A DNA stretch of 6,292 bases, from the NCBI GenBank assembly GCA_016199325.1, contig JACQGW010000243.1, positions 1-6,292 on the forward strand. Reading direction: 5' to 3'. The first letter of the stretch is position 1. Each line of letters opens with the position of its first letter. This DNA comes from Chloroflexota bacterium (lineage in GTDB: Bacteria; Chloroflexota; Dehalococcoidia; JACQGW01). Under the pieces are notes generated by a model. It worked only from the letters and a program-made list of their open reading frames with translations, searched no databases and was not told where the DNA came from. This document shows positions 1 to 5,845 of this stretch, in pieces. The position numbers were made by a program, and so were the translations under genes.

Positions 1-91
1 CCCCTCCATCGACCCATCCCACCGCCCCATGCCCTCAGCCCTTCTTCCTTTCCCGCTCTCAACCGCTGCGCAAGCCCGACCCGCGGCATAC

Positions 92-119
92 TTGACAGGA
101 TACGCGGCCTGGCTATACT
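92..119 (+). promoter_or_regulatory. Sigma70-type promoter for the solute-binding protein/lyase unit
   Basis: A perfect -35 box TTGACA (92-97) and a near-consensus -10 box TATACT (114-119) are separated by 16 bases. Transcription would start near base 126, giving a leader of about 108 bases before the ATG at 234. It is the best promoter match in the window and lies directly upstream of the first gene. There is no extended -10 TG dinucleotide at the right spacing. Confidence 0.75.
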
Positions 120-136
120 GGTGGCGTCGCGTATCC
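98..136. promoter_or_regulatory. Inverted repeat around the -10 box, candidate operator
   Basis: GGATACGCG (98-106) and CGCGTATCC (128-136) are perfect 9-base reverse complements. The 21-base spacer has the -10 box at its centre, and the arm centres lie 30 bases apart, close to three helical turns. The left arm sits in the promoter spacer and the right arm just after the predicted start site. Most of the left arm would not be transcribed, so this acts as DNA rather than as an RNA hairpin. A dimeric or paired repressor site is the simplest reading. No specific regulator family is recognised. Confidence 0.45.
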
Positions 137-220
137 CCTGCGACCCCGTACCCCTGGCAGCACGGGACAGTTCTCTGCGCACCGTCGTGAAGCAGCCACT
201 GCAAGAAAAGAGGATAGGAT

Positions 221-230
221 AGGAGGAGGA
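221..230 (+). promoter_or_regulatory. Strong ribosome binding site of the solute-binding protein gene
   Basis: AGGAGGAGGA, ending three bases before the ATG at 234, gives AGGAGG at 221-226 with a seven-base spacer. It is preceded by two AGGAT repeats (211-220), making a long purine-rich run. This fixes the start of the gene and predicts high expression. Confidence 0.8.
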
Positions 231-233
231 CAC

Positions 234-1997
234 ATGGCAGAGCGAGTTGGGCGATTCGTCGGGTTTCTGCGCTGGGCGCTCCTGGTCGGATCGGTGCTGG
301 CGCTGGTGATCGCCCCGGCGACCGGCGGGGTGGCGCAGTCACAGCAGCCCCGCCGCGGTGGCACCTTCGTTATTGCGCTCGAAGGGGAGCCGCCGACGCT
401 GAACCCGTACATCAATACGGGCACCACCGTCACGATGAACACGGTCAACATCTACAACTTCCTGGTCGGCATGGACTTCGACTTCAAGCCGACGCCGGAC
501 CTGGCCGAGTCGTGGGAGATCTCGTCCGACCAGCGGAGCTATACGTTCAAGCTCGTCAAGAACGCGACCTGGCACGATGGCAAGCCGGTGACCAGCGCCG
601 ACGTCAAGTTTACAATGGAAGAGCTCTACGCCAAGAACCACCCGCGAGCGGCGATCCTCTGGAAGCCCAACGTCGACGCGGTCGAAGCGCCGGACGCCTC
701 GACGGTGGTCGTTCGGCTGAAGAACCCCTACGCGCCGTTCATGACGATGCTCGGCATGCCTGGGATCGGCCCGTTCATCCTGCCCAAGCACGTGTACGAG
801 GGCACCGACCTGAAGACGAATCCGGCCAATGCGCAGCCGATCGGCTCGGGACCGTTCAAGCTGAAGGAGTGGGTCAAGGGCAGCCATATCGAGATGGTGC
901 GGTATGACGGCTATTTCAAGAAGGACCTGCCCTATCTCGACCGCATCGTCGTCCGGTTCGCCCCCGACAACGCCGGCCGCATGGCGGCGTTCGAGAAGGG
1001 TGAGATGGACTTCATCCACTACTACATTGTCCCGCACGACATGGTGGCGCAGCTCAAGGCCAATCCGGCGGTGACCGTGGATCCGCGGGGCGGCGAAGGG
1101 CCGGCGACCTCCGAGTTCCTCTTGATCAACCTGCGCAATCCGACGCTCGCGAAGCTGGAAGTGCGCCAGGCCATCGCCTACGCGCTCGACAAGGAGGAGA
1201 TCCGGAAGAAAGCCCTCTTCGGCCAGGGAGTCACTGCCCACTCGGTGGTCCACACTGGGATGAAGTGGGCGCACAACTCGGACGTCACCAGGTATCCGGT
1301 CGACCAGAACAAGGCCAATGAGCTGCTCGACAAGGCCGGCTTCCCCAAGGGCGCCGATGGCACGCGCTTCAAGCTGCGCCTGTCCTGGGCAACCGGGCGA
1401 TCCTATGAGGGCCTGGCGGCCGAGGTCATCCGCGACCAGTTGCGCGGTGTCGGCATCGCGGTCGAGATCAAGACCTACGATACGGCGGCGTTTGTCGATG
1501 CGATCTACCAGCGCTGGGACTTCGATCTGGCGCACCAGCTCTTCACGACCGGCCCCGATCCCACCTTGAGCATCCCGCGGTTCCTCCACTCGAAGCAGAT
1601 CATCAAGAGCAGCTTCGTCAACGCGATGGGCTACACCAGCCCGGCGGTCGATAAGCTCCTCGACGAGGAGTACAAGCAGACGGATCGGTCGGCGCGCGCC
1701 AAGATGTGGCGGGATATCCAGGACCAGGTCGCGCGCGATGTGCCCATGCTCCCGCTGTTCGAGCTGCCCATTGTCAACACCTATCGCTCGCAGTTCCGCA
1801 ACGTGGTCATGGGGCCGTTCGGCATCTATGAGAACCGAGAGCGAGTCTGGATCGACCAGCCCGGCGCAGCAGGAGCAGCGGCCGAAACGCCGGTCGGGGT
1901 GATCGTCGGGGTCGGCGCCGTGGCCGTCGTCGCCGCGCTGGGCGCCGGCTGGCTGGTGCTGCGGCGGCGGAGCACATCAGGGAGGACAGTCCGATGA
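234..1997 (+). CDS. Family 5 extracytoplasmic solute-binding protein of an ABC transporter, C-terminally membrane-anchored
   Basis: This 587-residue protein is of the OppA/DppA type (SBP_bac_5), which captures peptides, amino-acid derivatives, sugars or metal chelates outside the membrane for an ABC importer. Residues 1-34 form a signal peptide: basic residues R4, R7 and R13, a hydrophobic core at about 14-28, and a likely cut after GVA (32-34). The mature start RRGGTFVIALEGEPPTLNP (40-58), the segment around WHDGKPVTSADVKFT (113-127), PIGSGPFKLKEW (202-213) and EVRQAIAYALDKEEI (309-323) are typical of the family. The protein has no cysteine, so it cannot be a lipoprotein. Instead it ends in a Gly/Ala/Val-rich membrane helix (about 553-576) followed by RRR (577-579), which would anchor it with a short cytoplasmic tail. 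No permease or ATPase genes lie in the window, so partners must be elsewhere. Its stop overlaps the lyase start as ATGA. The gene looks less GC-rich than those downstream. Family is clear; substrate cannot be read from sequence. Confidence 0.92.
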   Translation: MAERVGRFVGFLRWALLVGSVLALVIAPATGGVAQSQQPRRGGTFVIALEGEPPTLNPYINTGTTVTMNTVNIYNFLVGMDFDFKPTPDLAESWEISSDQRSYTFKLVKNATWHDGKPVTSADVKFTMEELYAKNHPRAAILWKPNVDAVEAPDASTVVVRLKNPYAPFMTMLGMPGIGPFILPKHVYEGTDLKTNPANAQPIGSGPFKLKEWVKGSHIEMVRYDGYFKKDLPYLDRIVVRFAPDNAGRMAAFEKGEMDFIHYYIVPHDMVAQLKANPAVTVDPRGGEGPATSEFLLINLRNPTLAKLEVRQAIAYALDKEEIRKKALFGQGVTAHSVVHTGMKWAHNSDVTRYPVDQNKANELLDKAGFPKGADGTRFKLRLSWATGRSYEGLAAEVIRDQLRGVGIAVEIKTYDTAAFVDAIYQRWDFDLAHQLFTTGPDPTLSIPRFLHSKQIIKSSFVNAMGYTSPAVDKLLDEEYKQTDRSARAKMWRDIQDQVARDVPMLPLFELPIVNTYRSQFRNVVMGPFGIYENRERVWIDQPGAAGAAAETPVGVIVGVGAVAVVAALGAGWLVLRRRSTSGRTVR

Positions 1998-3502
1998 CGA
2001 TGGTCTTTGCGCGGGCCGGGATCCGCTTCAAAGAGGATTTCGACAAGGACCTGGCCGAGTACCACTATCCATACGGCACGCCGGAGGAGGTGCCGCTCCA
2101 AGCCGAGCCGGCCCACCAGTTCGACAAGGCGCACACGATCATGCTCGTGGAGACGGGCAACATCCCGCGCGACGATGGCGTCGCCATCCTGCGGGCGCTG
2201 CGCGACCTCGAATCGAGCGGGAGGCTGGTCGAACAGCGGCTGGCAACCGGCCAGGGATTCTACGCCGGCGAGGCTCTCCTGATCGAGCGGCTGGGGCGCG
2301 AGGTCGGGGGGCGCATCCACACCGCCCGGGCGACCGGCTGTTTCCGCGGCGTCATCGCCCGCTGGCTGCTGCGCGAGCGCCTGCTGGCGTCGATGGCCGA
2401 GTCGGTCGCGCTGCGAGAGATCATGCTCGACCTGGCGCGCGCGCACGTGGAGACGGTGATGCCGGGCTACAGCCACGACTACCGCCACACCGTCGCGATC
2501 ACCTTCGGGCACTACCTGTTGTCCTGGACCTACTTGCTGCACCGCGACTTCGAGCGTCTGGCCGCCGCCTACGAGCGCTCCAACTGGAGCCCGGCCGGCA
2601 CCCTGGCCGCCGCCGGCTCCGAAATCCCCATCGACCAGGAGCGGGTCGCCGATCTGCTCGGCTTCTCGAAGGTCTACGAGAACGCCCGCGATGCGACGCG
2701 GAACTACGACTACGTTCTGGAGGCGGAGTCGGCGCTCGCCATTTTCCATACGACGCTGGTCCGACTGGCCGAGGACCTGGACCTCTGGTCGAGCGTCGAG
2801 TTCGACATGGTCGAAGTGGCCGACCGCTACTGTATTACGAGCAGCTTGCTCCCGCAAAAGAAGAACCCGTGGGTCTTCGAGGCGGTCCGTGGCAAGCACT
2901 CCCAGCTCCTCGGCATCGTCAACGGCGCCTTCACCATCAGCCGGGCGCCCTCCGACTTCTACAACACCGCGCTCTGGGACCTGACGACGGCGGCCCAGTT
3001 GGTCTTGAGCACGGCGCGGCTGATGCGCGGCGTGATGTCCACGCTCGCCGTCAAGCCGGCGTCGATGAGGCGGCTGGCCGGCGCGGACTGGGCGCAGGCC
3101 TCGGACCTGGCCGCGGCCATCGTCGTCGAGACGGGCCACGCCTTCCGGACGGCGCACCAGATCGTGGGACTCCTCGTCCGGCTGTGCAAGGAGCGGGGGA
3201 TCGATCCCGACGGCGCAACCCCCGCGCTCCTCGACGAGGCGGCCGCCTCGATCACCGGACAACCGCTTGGCCTCTCGGAGGCCGTGATCCGCCGCGCGCT
3301 CGACCCGCGCGCCGCCGTCGACGCCCGAGCCGGCACGGGCGGCACGGCACCCGTCGAGGTCCGCAAGCGCATCGACGAATGCGCCCAGCGCGTCGAGCGC
3401 GATCGCGAGCAGGTTGCCCGCATCGAGCTGGCGCTCGCCGACGCACAGGCGCGCCTCGAACGCGCCGTCGACGGCCTGTTGGCAGCCGTGCCGGCCGGCT
3501 AA
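1994..3502 (+). CDS. Argininosuccinate-lyase-like enzyme of the fumarase/aspartase superfamily, substrate probably not argininosuccinate
   Basis: This 502-residue cytoplasmic enzyme would cleave a C-N (or C-O) bond by elimination, releasing fumarate or a similar acid; family members are homotetramers. ArgH-like landmarks in order are PGYSH (157-161, with the conserved His161), PIDQERVADLLGF (212-224), EDLDLWSSVEF (260-270), the mobile-loop signature SSLLPQKKNP (283-292, candidate catalytic Ser), ASDLAAAIV (369-377) and GGTAP (449-453). Departures from true ArgH, aligned by eye: GS-x-AH is FDKAH (43-47), HTGRSRNDQ is HTARATGCF (109-117), and YNKDLQEDK is YNTALWDLT (323-331). These are the elements that grip the arginine part of the substrate. 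A helical, charged C-terminal extension (about 455-495) makes it longer than usual ArgH (about 460). Its start ATG overlaps the previous stop, with AGGGAGGA (1979-1986) seven bases upstream, so the pair is translationally coupled. EDDS-lyase-like or other N-substituted aspartate lyases are plausible alternatives. Superfamily is sure; the reaction is not. Confidence 0.85.
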   Translation: MTMVFARAGIRFKEDFDKDLAEYHYPYGTPEEVPLQAEPAHQFDKAHTIMLVETGNIPRDDGVAILRALRDLESSGRLVEQRLATGQGFYAGEALLIERLGREVGGRIHTARATGCFRGVIARWLLRERLLASMAESVALREIMLDLARAHVETVMPGYSHDYRHTVAITFGHYLLSWTYLLHRDFERLAAAYERSNWSPAGTLAAAGSEIPIDQERVADLLGFSKVYENARDATRNYDYVLEAESALAIFHTTLVRLAEDLDLWSSVEFDMVEVADRYCITSSLLPQKKNPWVFEAVRGKHSQLLGIVNGAFTISRAPSDFYNTALWDLTTAAQLVLSTARLMRGVMSTLAVKPASMRRLAGADWAQASDLAAAIVVETGHAFRTAHQIVGLLVRLCKERGIDPDGATPALLDEAAASITGQPLGLSEAVIRRALDPRAAVDARAGTGGTAPVEVRKRIDECAQRVERDREQVARIELALADAQARLERAVDGLLAAVPAG

Positions 3503-3511
3503 CAACGGCGG

Positions 3512-3568
3512 GGTTCAAGGTTCAAGGTCCAATGTTCGGGGGGCACCCTGAACATTGAACCTTGAACC
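3512..3568. repeat. Palindrome of GGTTCAA heptamers between convergent genes, possible bidirectional terminator
   Basis: The left side is three heptamers, GGTTCAA (3512-3518), GGTTCAA (3519-3525) and GGTCCAA (3526-3532), then TGTTC. The right side is GAACA, TTGAACC, TTGAACC (3550-3568). Arms 3519-3537 and 3550-3568 pair over 19 bases with one mismatch. The stem can grow inward by four pairs to a GGCA tetraloop (3542-3545). It begins 9 bases after the lyase stop and ends 13 bases before the hydrolase stop codon on the other strand, so it could stop both transcripts. No T-run follows on either side, so a classical intrinsic terminator is not shown. The unequal heptamer numbers suggest slippage in a repeated element. 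Confidence 0.7.
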
Positions 3569-3581
3569 ATTCCTGGATCGG

Positions 3582-4502
3582 TCAGGGCCGTCGGAGGAAG
3601 CGCTCGGCGTTGGCGCCGAGGATGCCACGGATCTGGTCTGCCGTGAAGGGCTGGTAGCCGAGCCGCGCCACCGTCTCGTTCAGCCCGGTCTTCAGCCAAT
3701 CGACGTAGCATTTCGGTGGCCGGCAGCCGGAGTCCGTCCCGAACATGACGCGGTCCAGCACGCCGAACCCGCGCGCCGTCGCCAGGTTGCGGGCGACCCG
3801 CTCCAGGCCGAGCTCGCACAGGTAGGAGATGTCCGTGTAGAGGTGCCGGTGCTTCAGCATCAGCCCGAGGAGCTCGTCCTCCCACGGCTCGCCCATGTGT
3901 GCCACGCTCAGCCGGAGGGTCGGGAAGTCGAGCAGCACGCGGTCGAGCAGGTAGGGCCGGGCGAGCTCGGCCGGAGTGGTTCGCACCGGCGTCATCCCCT
4001 GGTGCATGACGATCGGCGTGCCGAGCTCGACGGCGAGCGCGTAGTACGGGTAGATGCGGGGGTCGTTGGGCGAGTAATGCCCATAGGTCGGCAGCAGCTT
4101 CATTCCGGTGAAGCGCAGGTCGCCGATGGCCCGCTTGTACTCCTCCAGCCCGGCCTGGTTGAAGGTGCCCTCGGGCGCGATGGGATCGCAGCCGGCGAAG
4201 CCGACGAAGCGGTCAGGGTGGGGCCGAAGGTAGAGGTCGTAAACAGCCTGATTGGGAACGCGCCCGCCGCCCTGCGTGCGGGTGATGAACGAATTGAGGA
4301 GGAAGGTCTTGTCGATGCCCGCCTCGTCCATCTCGGCCAGGTTGCGCTCGACGGTGATGCCGCCGTCCCAGTATTCGGTGCGAAGTCGGCCGTCCATCAC
4401 CCGCCGCTCGATGGTGTAGGCGGTAGCCTGATAGCCCGGCCGCGCCAGGCGCGCTTTGAGCGCTTCGGGGTCGTAGGGGTGGGAGTGCGCGTCGATGATC
4501 AT
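3582..4502 (-). CDS. Amidohydrolase_2-type metal-dependent hydrolase (TIM barrel)
   Basis: This 306-residue cytoplasmic enzyme belongs to the amidohydrolase superfamily, in the ACMSD/decarboxylase-like amidohydrolase_2 branch, which covers metal-dependent hydrolases, hydratases and decarboxylases of small carboxylic acids. The first strand carries the HxH metal site DAHSHP (4-9, His6 and His8). Further candidate metal or catalytic residues are Lys135 (GMKLLP), His167 (IVMHQG), His202 (VAHMGEPWEDE) and Asp257 (FGTDSG). The end GANAERFL (296-303) is typical of the family. Length is normal. An upstream in-frame GTG at 4508 is possible, but AGGAGG (4513-4508 on this strand) lies five bases before the ATG at 4502 and overlaps the GTG, so the ATG is chosen. 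The gene converges on the lyase and diverges from the membrane protein gene, so it is a separate transcription unit. A role in the same pathway as the lyase rests on proximity only. The exact substrate is unknown. Confidence 0.88.
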   Translation of the reverse strand: MIIDAHSHPYDPEALKARLARPGYQATAYTIERRVMDGRLRTEYWDGGITVERNLAEMDEAGIDKTFLLNSFITRTQGGGRVPNQAVYDLYLRPHPDRFVGFAGCDPIAPEGTFNQAGLEEYKRAIGDLRFTGMKLLPTYGHYSPNDPRIYPYYALAVELGTPIVMHQGMTPVRTTPAELARPYLLDRVLLDFPTLRLSVAHMGEPWEDELLGLMLKHRHLYTDISYLCELGLERVARNLATARGFGVLDRVMFGTDSGCRPPKCYVDWLKTGLNETVARLGYQPFTADQIRGILGANAERFLRRP

Positions 4503-4507
4503 GGACA

Positions 4508-4513
4508 CCTCCT
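4508..4513 (-). promoter_or_regulatory. Ribosome binding site that decides the hydrolase start
   Basis: On the - strand the sequence reads TGGAGGAGGTGTCCATG, placing AGGAGG five bases before the ATG at 4502. The competing GTG (4508-4506) shares a base with this site and so cannot use it. The HxH motif then falls at residues 6-8, normal for the family. Confidence 0.75.
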
Positions 4514-4573
4514 CCAGAACGCTCGAGTTGACCTGAAGCTCCTGCCCTGGCGAGGCCGGAGCGGCCGTCCCCT

Positions 4574-4603
4574 AGCCTACCGCACCGGCGCGTGCGGGGT
4601 CAA
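4574..4603 (-). promoter_or_regulatory. Weak candidate promoter for the hydrolase
   Basis: On the - strand, TTGACC (4603-4598) and TAGGCT (4579-4574) are separated by 18 bases. The -35 box matches five of six positions, but the -10 box only three. The start would fall near 4567, with a leader of about 65 bases. Nothing better is seen upstream of this gene. Confidence 0.25.
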
Positions 4604-4606
4604 GCA

Positions 4607-4633
4607 GGCCGGGGGTGGCCCTCACCCCCGGCC
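4607..4633. repeat. GC-rich perfect hairpin in the divergent gap
   Basis: GGCCGGGGGTG (4607-4617) and CACCCCCGGCC (4623-4633) are perfect 11-base reverse complements with a five-base loop (GCCCT). The hairpin lies between two divergent genes, seven bases before the diverged repeat arm at 4640. No T-run follows, so it is not a standard terminator. It may be part of a compound intergenic repeat or mark the left end of the element whose arm follows. Confidence 0.6.
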
Positions 4634-4639
4634 CCACCG

Positions 4640-4675
4640 AATCCGCTCAATCCGCTCCCAGAGTCCGTTGACAGC
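4640..4675 (+). repeat. Diverged single arm of the palindromic element found at 5278-5409
   Basis: This stretch aligns without gaps to 5373-5408 at 29 of 36 positions. The end TCCGTTGACAGC is identical, and the three-fold ATCCG/GTCCG spacing is kept. It is in the same orientation as the right arm of the element. No matching inverted arm is seen nearby, so it is a solo or decayed copy. It carries a perfect TTGACA (4668-4673), but no convincing -10 box at 16-18 bases. Confidence 0.7.
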
Positions 4676-4687
4676 CCGTCCCCCGCC

Positions 4688-4716
4688 TTGGCGATCGCGT
4701 CCAGGGATGCTACCAT
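4688..4716 (+). promoter_or_regulatory. Candidate promoter for the membrane protein gene
   Basis: TTGGCG (4688-4693) and TACCAT (4711-4716) are 17 bases apart, each matching four of six consensus positions. Transcription would begin at about 4723, the position of the GTG start, implying a leaderless message. The match is moderate. Confidence 0.3.
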
Positions 4717-4722
4717 GTCGTC

Positions 4723-5814
4723 GTGACGCCGGCGGTAGGATGGATGCTGAGCACCCGCCGAGCGCTTCTCGGCGGTGCGCTGGGTGCGCTCGGCCTGGGC
4801 CTGACGTTCGCCGGCCTCGACTTCGCCTCGCTGCGCGATGCGCTGGGGCAGGCACAGGCTGGCTGGCTCGCGCCGGCGGCGCTCTCGGTCGCGATGACGC
4901 TGCTGGTCAAGGCGCTGCGCTGGCGGTCGCTCTTCCCGCCGGGGAGCTGCCCGCCGGTCAGACCGGTGGTCGCCTCGTACCTGCTCGGGCAGTTGGCCAA
5001 CGCTGTGCTGCCGATGCGCGCGGGCGAGGTCGTCCGGGCGGCGCATCTCAGCCGGCTGGCGGGGCCGGCCTTCGGCGCCGCCGCCGGCACCGTTGTGGCC
5101 GAGAAGCTGGCCGACGCGGCCATCGCCTTTGGCCTTGGTGCCGGCCTGCTGGGGCTGGGAGTCTCCGCCGGGCTCGCACCGCCGCTGCCCTCGATCGATG
5201 GCCGGACTATGGTCGTCATGATCGCCGGGCTCGCCGCACTGGGGATGGTCTTGCTGGCGGCGCTTCGGGGAGGACGAGCTGTCAACGGATTCGGGGAACG
5301 GATTGCACGGATGGCCGCCTCACGGGGAACTGTCCATGACCCGGTGGGGCTTCGCCGGGCCTGGGCAACGGTCATCCGTGTAATCCGTTCCCCGAATCCG
5401 TTGACAGCTTCGTTTCCCCGGCTCGTCCGCGACCAGCTCGCGGCCGGTTTCGCCGTCTTCCGGGCGTTCGGCGACGTCCGGCGCTGGCTGCTGCTCGCCG
5501 GGTGGTCGGCGCTCATCTGGACGCTGATGGTGGCGACGAACTCCCTCGTCTTCCTGGCGCTGGACCTGCGCCTCCCGCTGGCCGCCGCGGCAGTGCTCCT
5601 GCTGGCGCTCCAGACGGCGTCCGCCGTGCCGTCGTCCATCGGCCGCCCCGGCGTCTTTCTCTTCGTCACCGCCGCCACCCTGGGCCAGTTCGGCGTCCCC
5701 CCGGCCGCCGGCACCGCGGCCGGCCTGATCCTCTTCGCCGTCGTGTTCCTGCCGCCGATCGTCGGCGGGACGCTGGCGCTGCTCTCGTCGCAGGGGGTGA
5801 TCGCCCGGCGCTGA
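4723..5814 (+). CDS. Lysylphosphatidylglycerol-synthase-type (flippase-like) integral membrane protein with an in-frame repeat insertion
   Basis: This 363-residue protein matches the transmembrane domain family of MprF (LPG_synthase_TM, YbhN/AglD-like), without the aminoacyl-transferase half. In MprF this domain flips modified lipid; stand-alone members have no settled function. Family motifs are NAVLPMRAGEVVRAAHL (93-109), TVVAEKLADAAI (123-134) and VPSSIGRPGVF (302-312). Hydrophobic segments lie near 13-33, 47-66, 82-98, 118-150, 161-181, 254-280, 283-300 and 328-355. Residues 186-229 are encoded by a palindromic element (5278-5409). They are polar and basic, fall in a loop after the segment at 161-181, and have no family resemblance. 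Without them the protein would be about 319 residues, close to normal. The GTG at 4723 is used here; an in-frame ATG at 4744 (residue 8) is the alternative, with AGGA only three bases upstream. The gene is alone on its strand, divergent from the hydrolase. Confidence 0.85.
   Translation: MTPAVGWMLSTRRALLGGALGALGLGLTFAGLDFASLRDALGQAQAGWLAPAALSVAMTLLVKALRWRSLFPPGSCPPVRPVVASYLLGQLANAVLPMRAGEVVRAAHLSRLAGPAFGAAAGTVVAEKLADAAIAFGLGAGLLGLGVSAGLAPPLPSIDGRTMVVMIAGLAALGMVLLAALRGGRAVNGFGERIARMAASRGTVHDPVGLRRAWATVIRVIRSPNPLTASFPRLVRDQLAAGFAVFRAFGDVRRWLLLAGWSALIWTLMVATNSLVFLALDLRLPLAAAAVLLLALQTASAVPSSIGRPGVFLFVTAATLGQFGVPPAAGTAAGLILFAVVFLPPIVGGTLALLSSQGVIARR
5278..5409. repeat. Palindromic repeat element inserted in frame within a coding sequence
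   Basis: The left arm (5277-5313) and right arm (5373-5409) are 37-base reverse complements with one mismatch. With a one-base bulge, pairing extends to ACGA at 5274 and TCGT ending at 5413. The 59-base centre (5314-5372) has a small CCCGG/CCGGG hairpin (5340-5344 and 5355-5359). From 5278 to 5409 the element is 132 bases, exactly 44 codons, and has no stop in the gene's frame. The arms read as AVNGFGERIARM and VIRVIRSPNPLTA. Each arm contains three ATCCG units. A diverged arm occurs at 4640-4675, showing this is a repeat and not a one-off hairpin. No transposase and no clear target duplication are seen, so it would be a non-autonomous element. Confidence 0.8.
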
Positions 5815-5845
5815 CAACAGGCGAGATAGCGCGGAGCGGCCGACC

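Noticed and set aside
1..91. Pyrimidine-rich stretch before the first promoter as a gene end or structured RNA
   Set aside because: No open frame with coding character and no stable stem were found by eye.
126..144. Small hairpin GTCGC/GCGAC at the start of the leader, as a riboswitch or attenuator
   Set aside because: Only five pairs and no further conserved structure in the leader; no known riboswitch pattern was recognised.
339..1589. Open frame of 416 codons on the - strand inside the binding protein gene
   Set aside because: Shadow of the real gene; low-complexity Arg/Val/Asp/Leu composition and no ribosome binding site considered credible.
1994..3502. Naming the lyase argH
   Set aside because: Substrate-contact positions differ from true ArgH, and no other arginine biosynthesis gene is in the window, so a gene symbol would overstate the evidence.
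1826..3505. Long open frame of 559 codons on the - strand across the lyase gene
   Set aside because: Its translation is rich in Arg, Gly, Val and Asp with no domain pattern, as expected from the complement of a high-GC gene. The + strand frame matches a known superfamily throughout.
4668..4696. TTGACA of the diverged repeat as the -35 box of the membrane protein gene
   Set aside because: At 16-18 bases downstream the sequence is GC-rich (GCGATC region) with no acceptable -10 box. TTGGCG/TACCAT fits better.
3555..5339. Long open frame of 594 codons on the + strand across the hydrolase and into the membrane protein gene
   Set aside because: It runs antisense to a hydrolase with clear metal-site motifs and out of frame in the membrane protein. 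It has no recognisable domain.
5373..5409. Repeated ATCCG units as a CRISPR or tandem array
   Set aside because: The units are five bases at uneven spacing (9 and 13) within an inverted-repeat element. There are no spacers, long direct repeats or cas genes.
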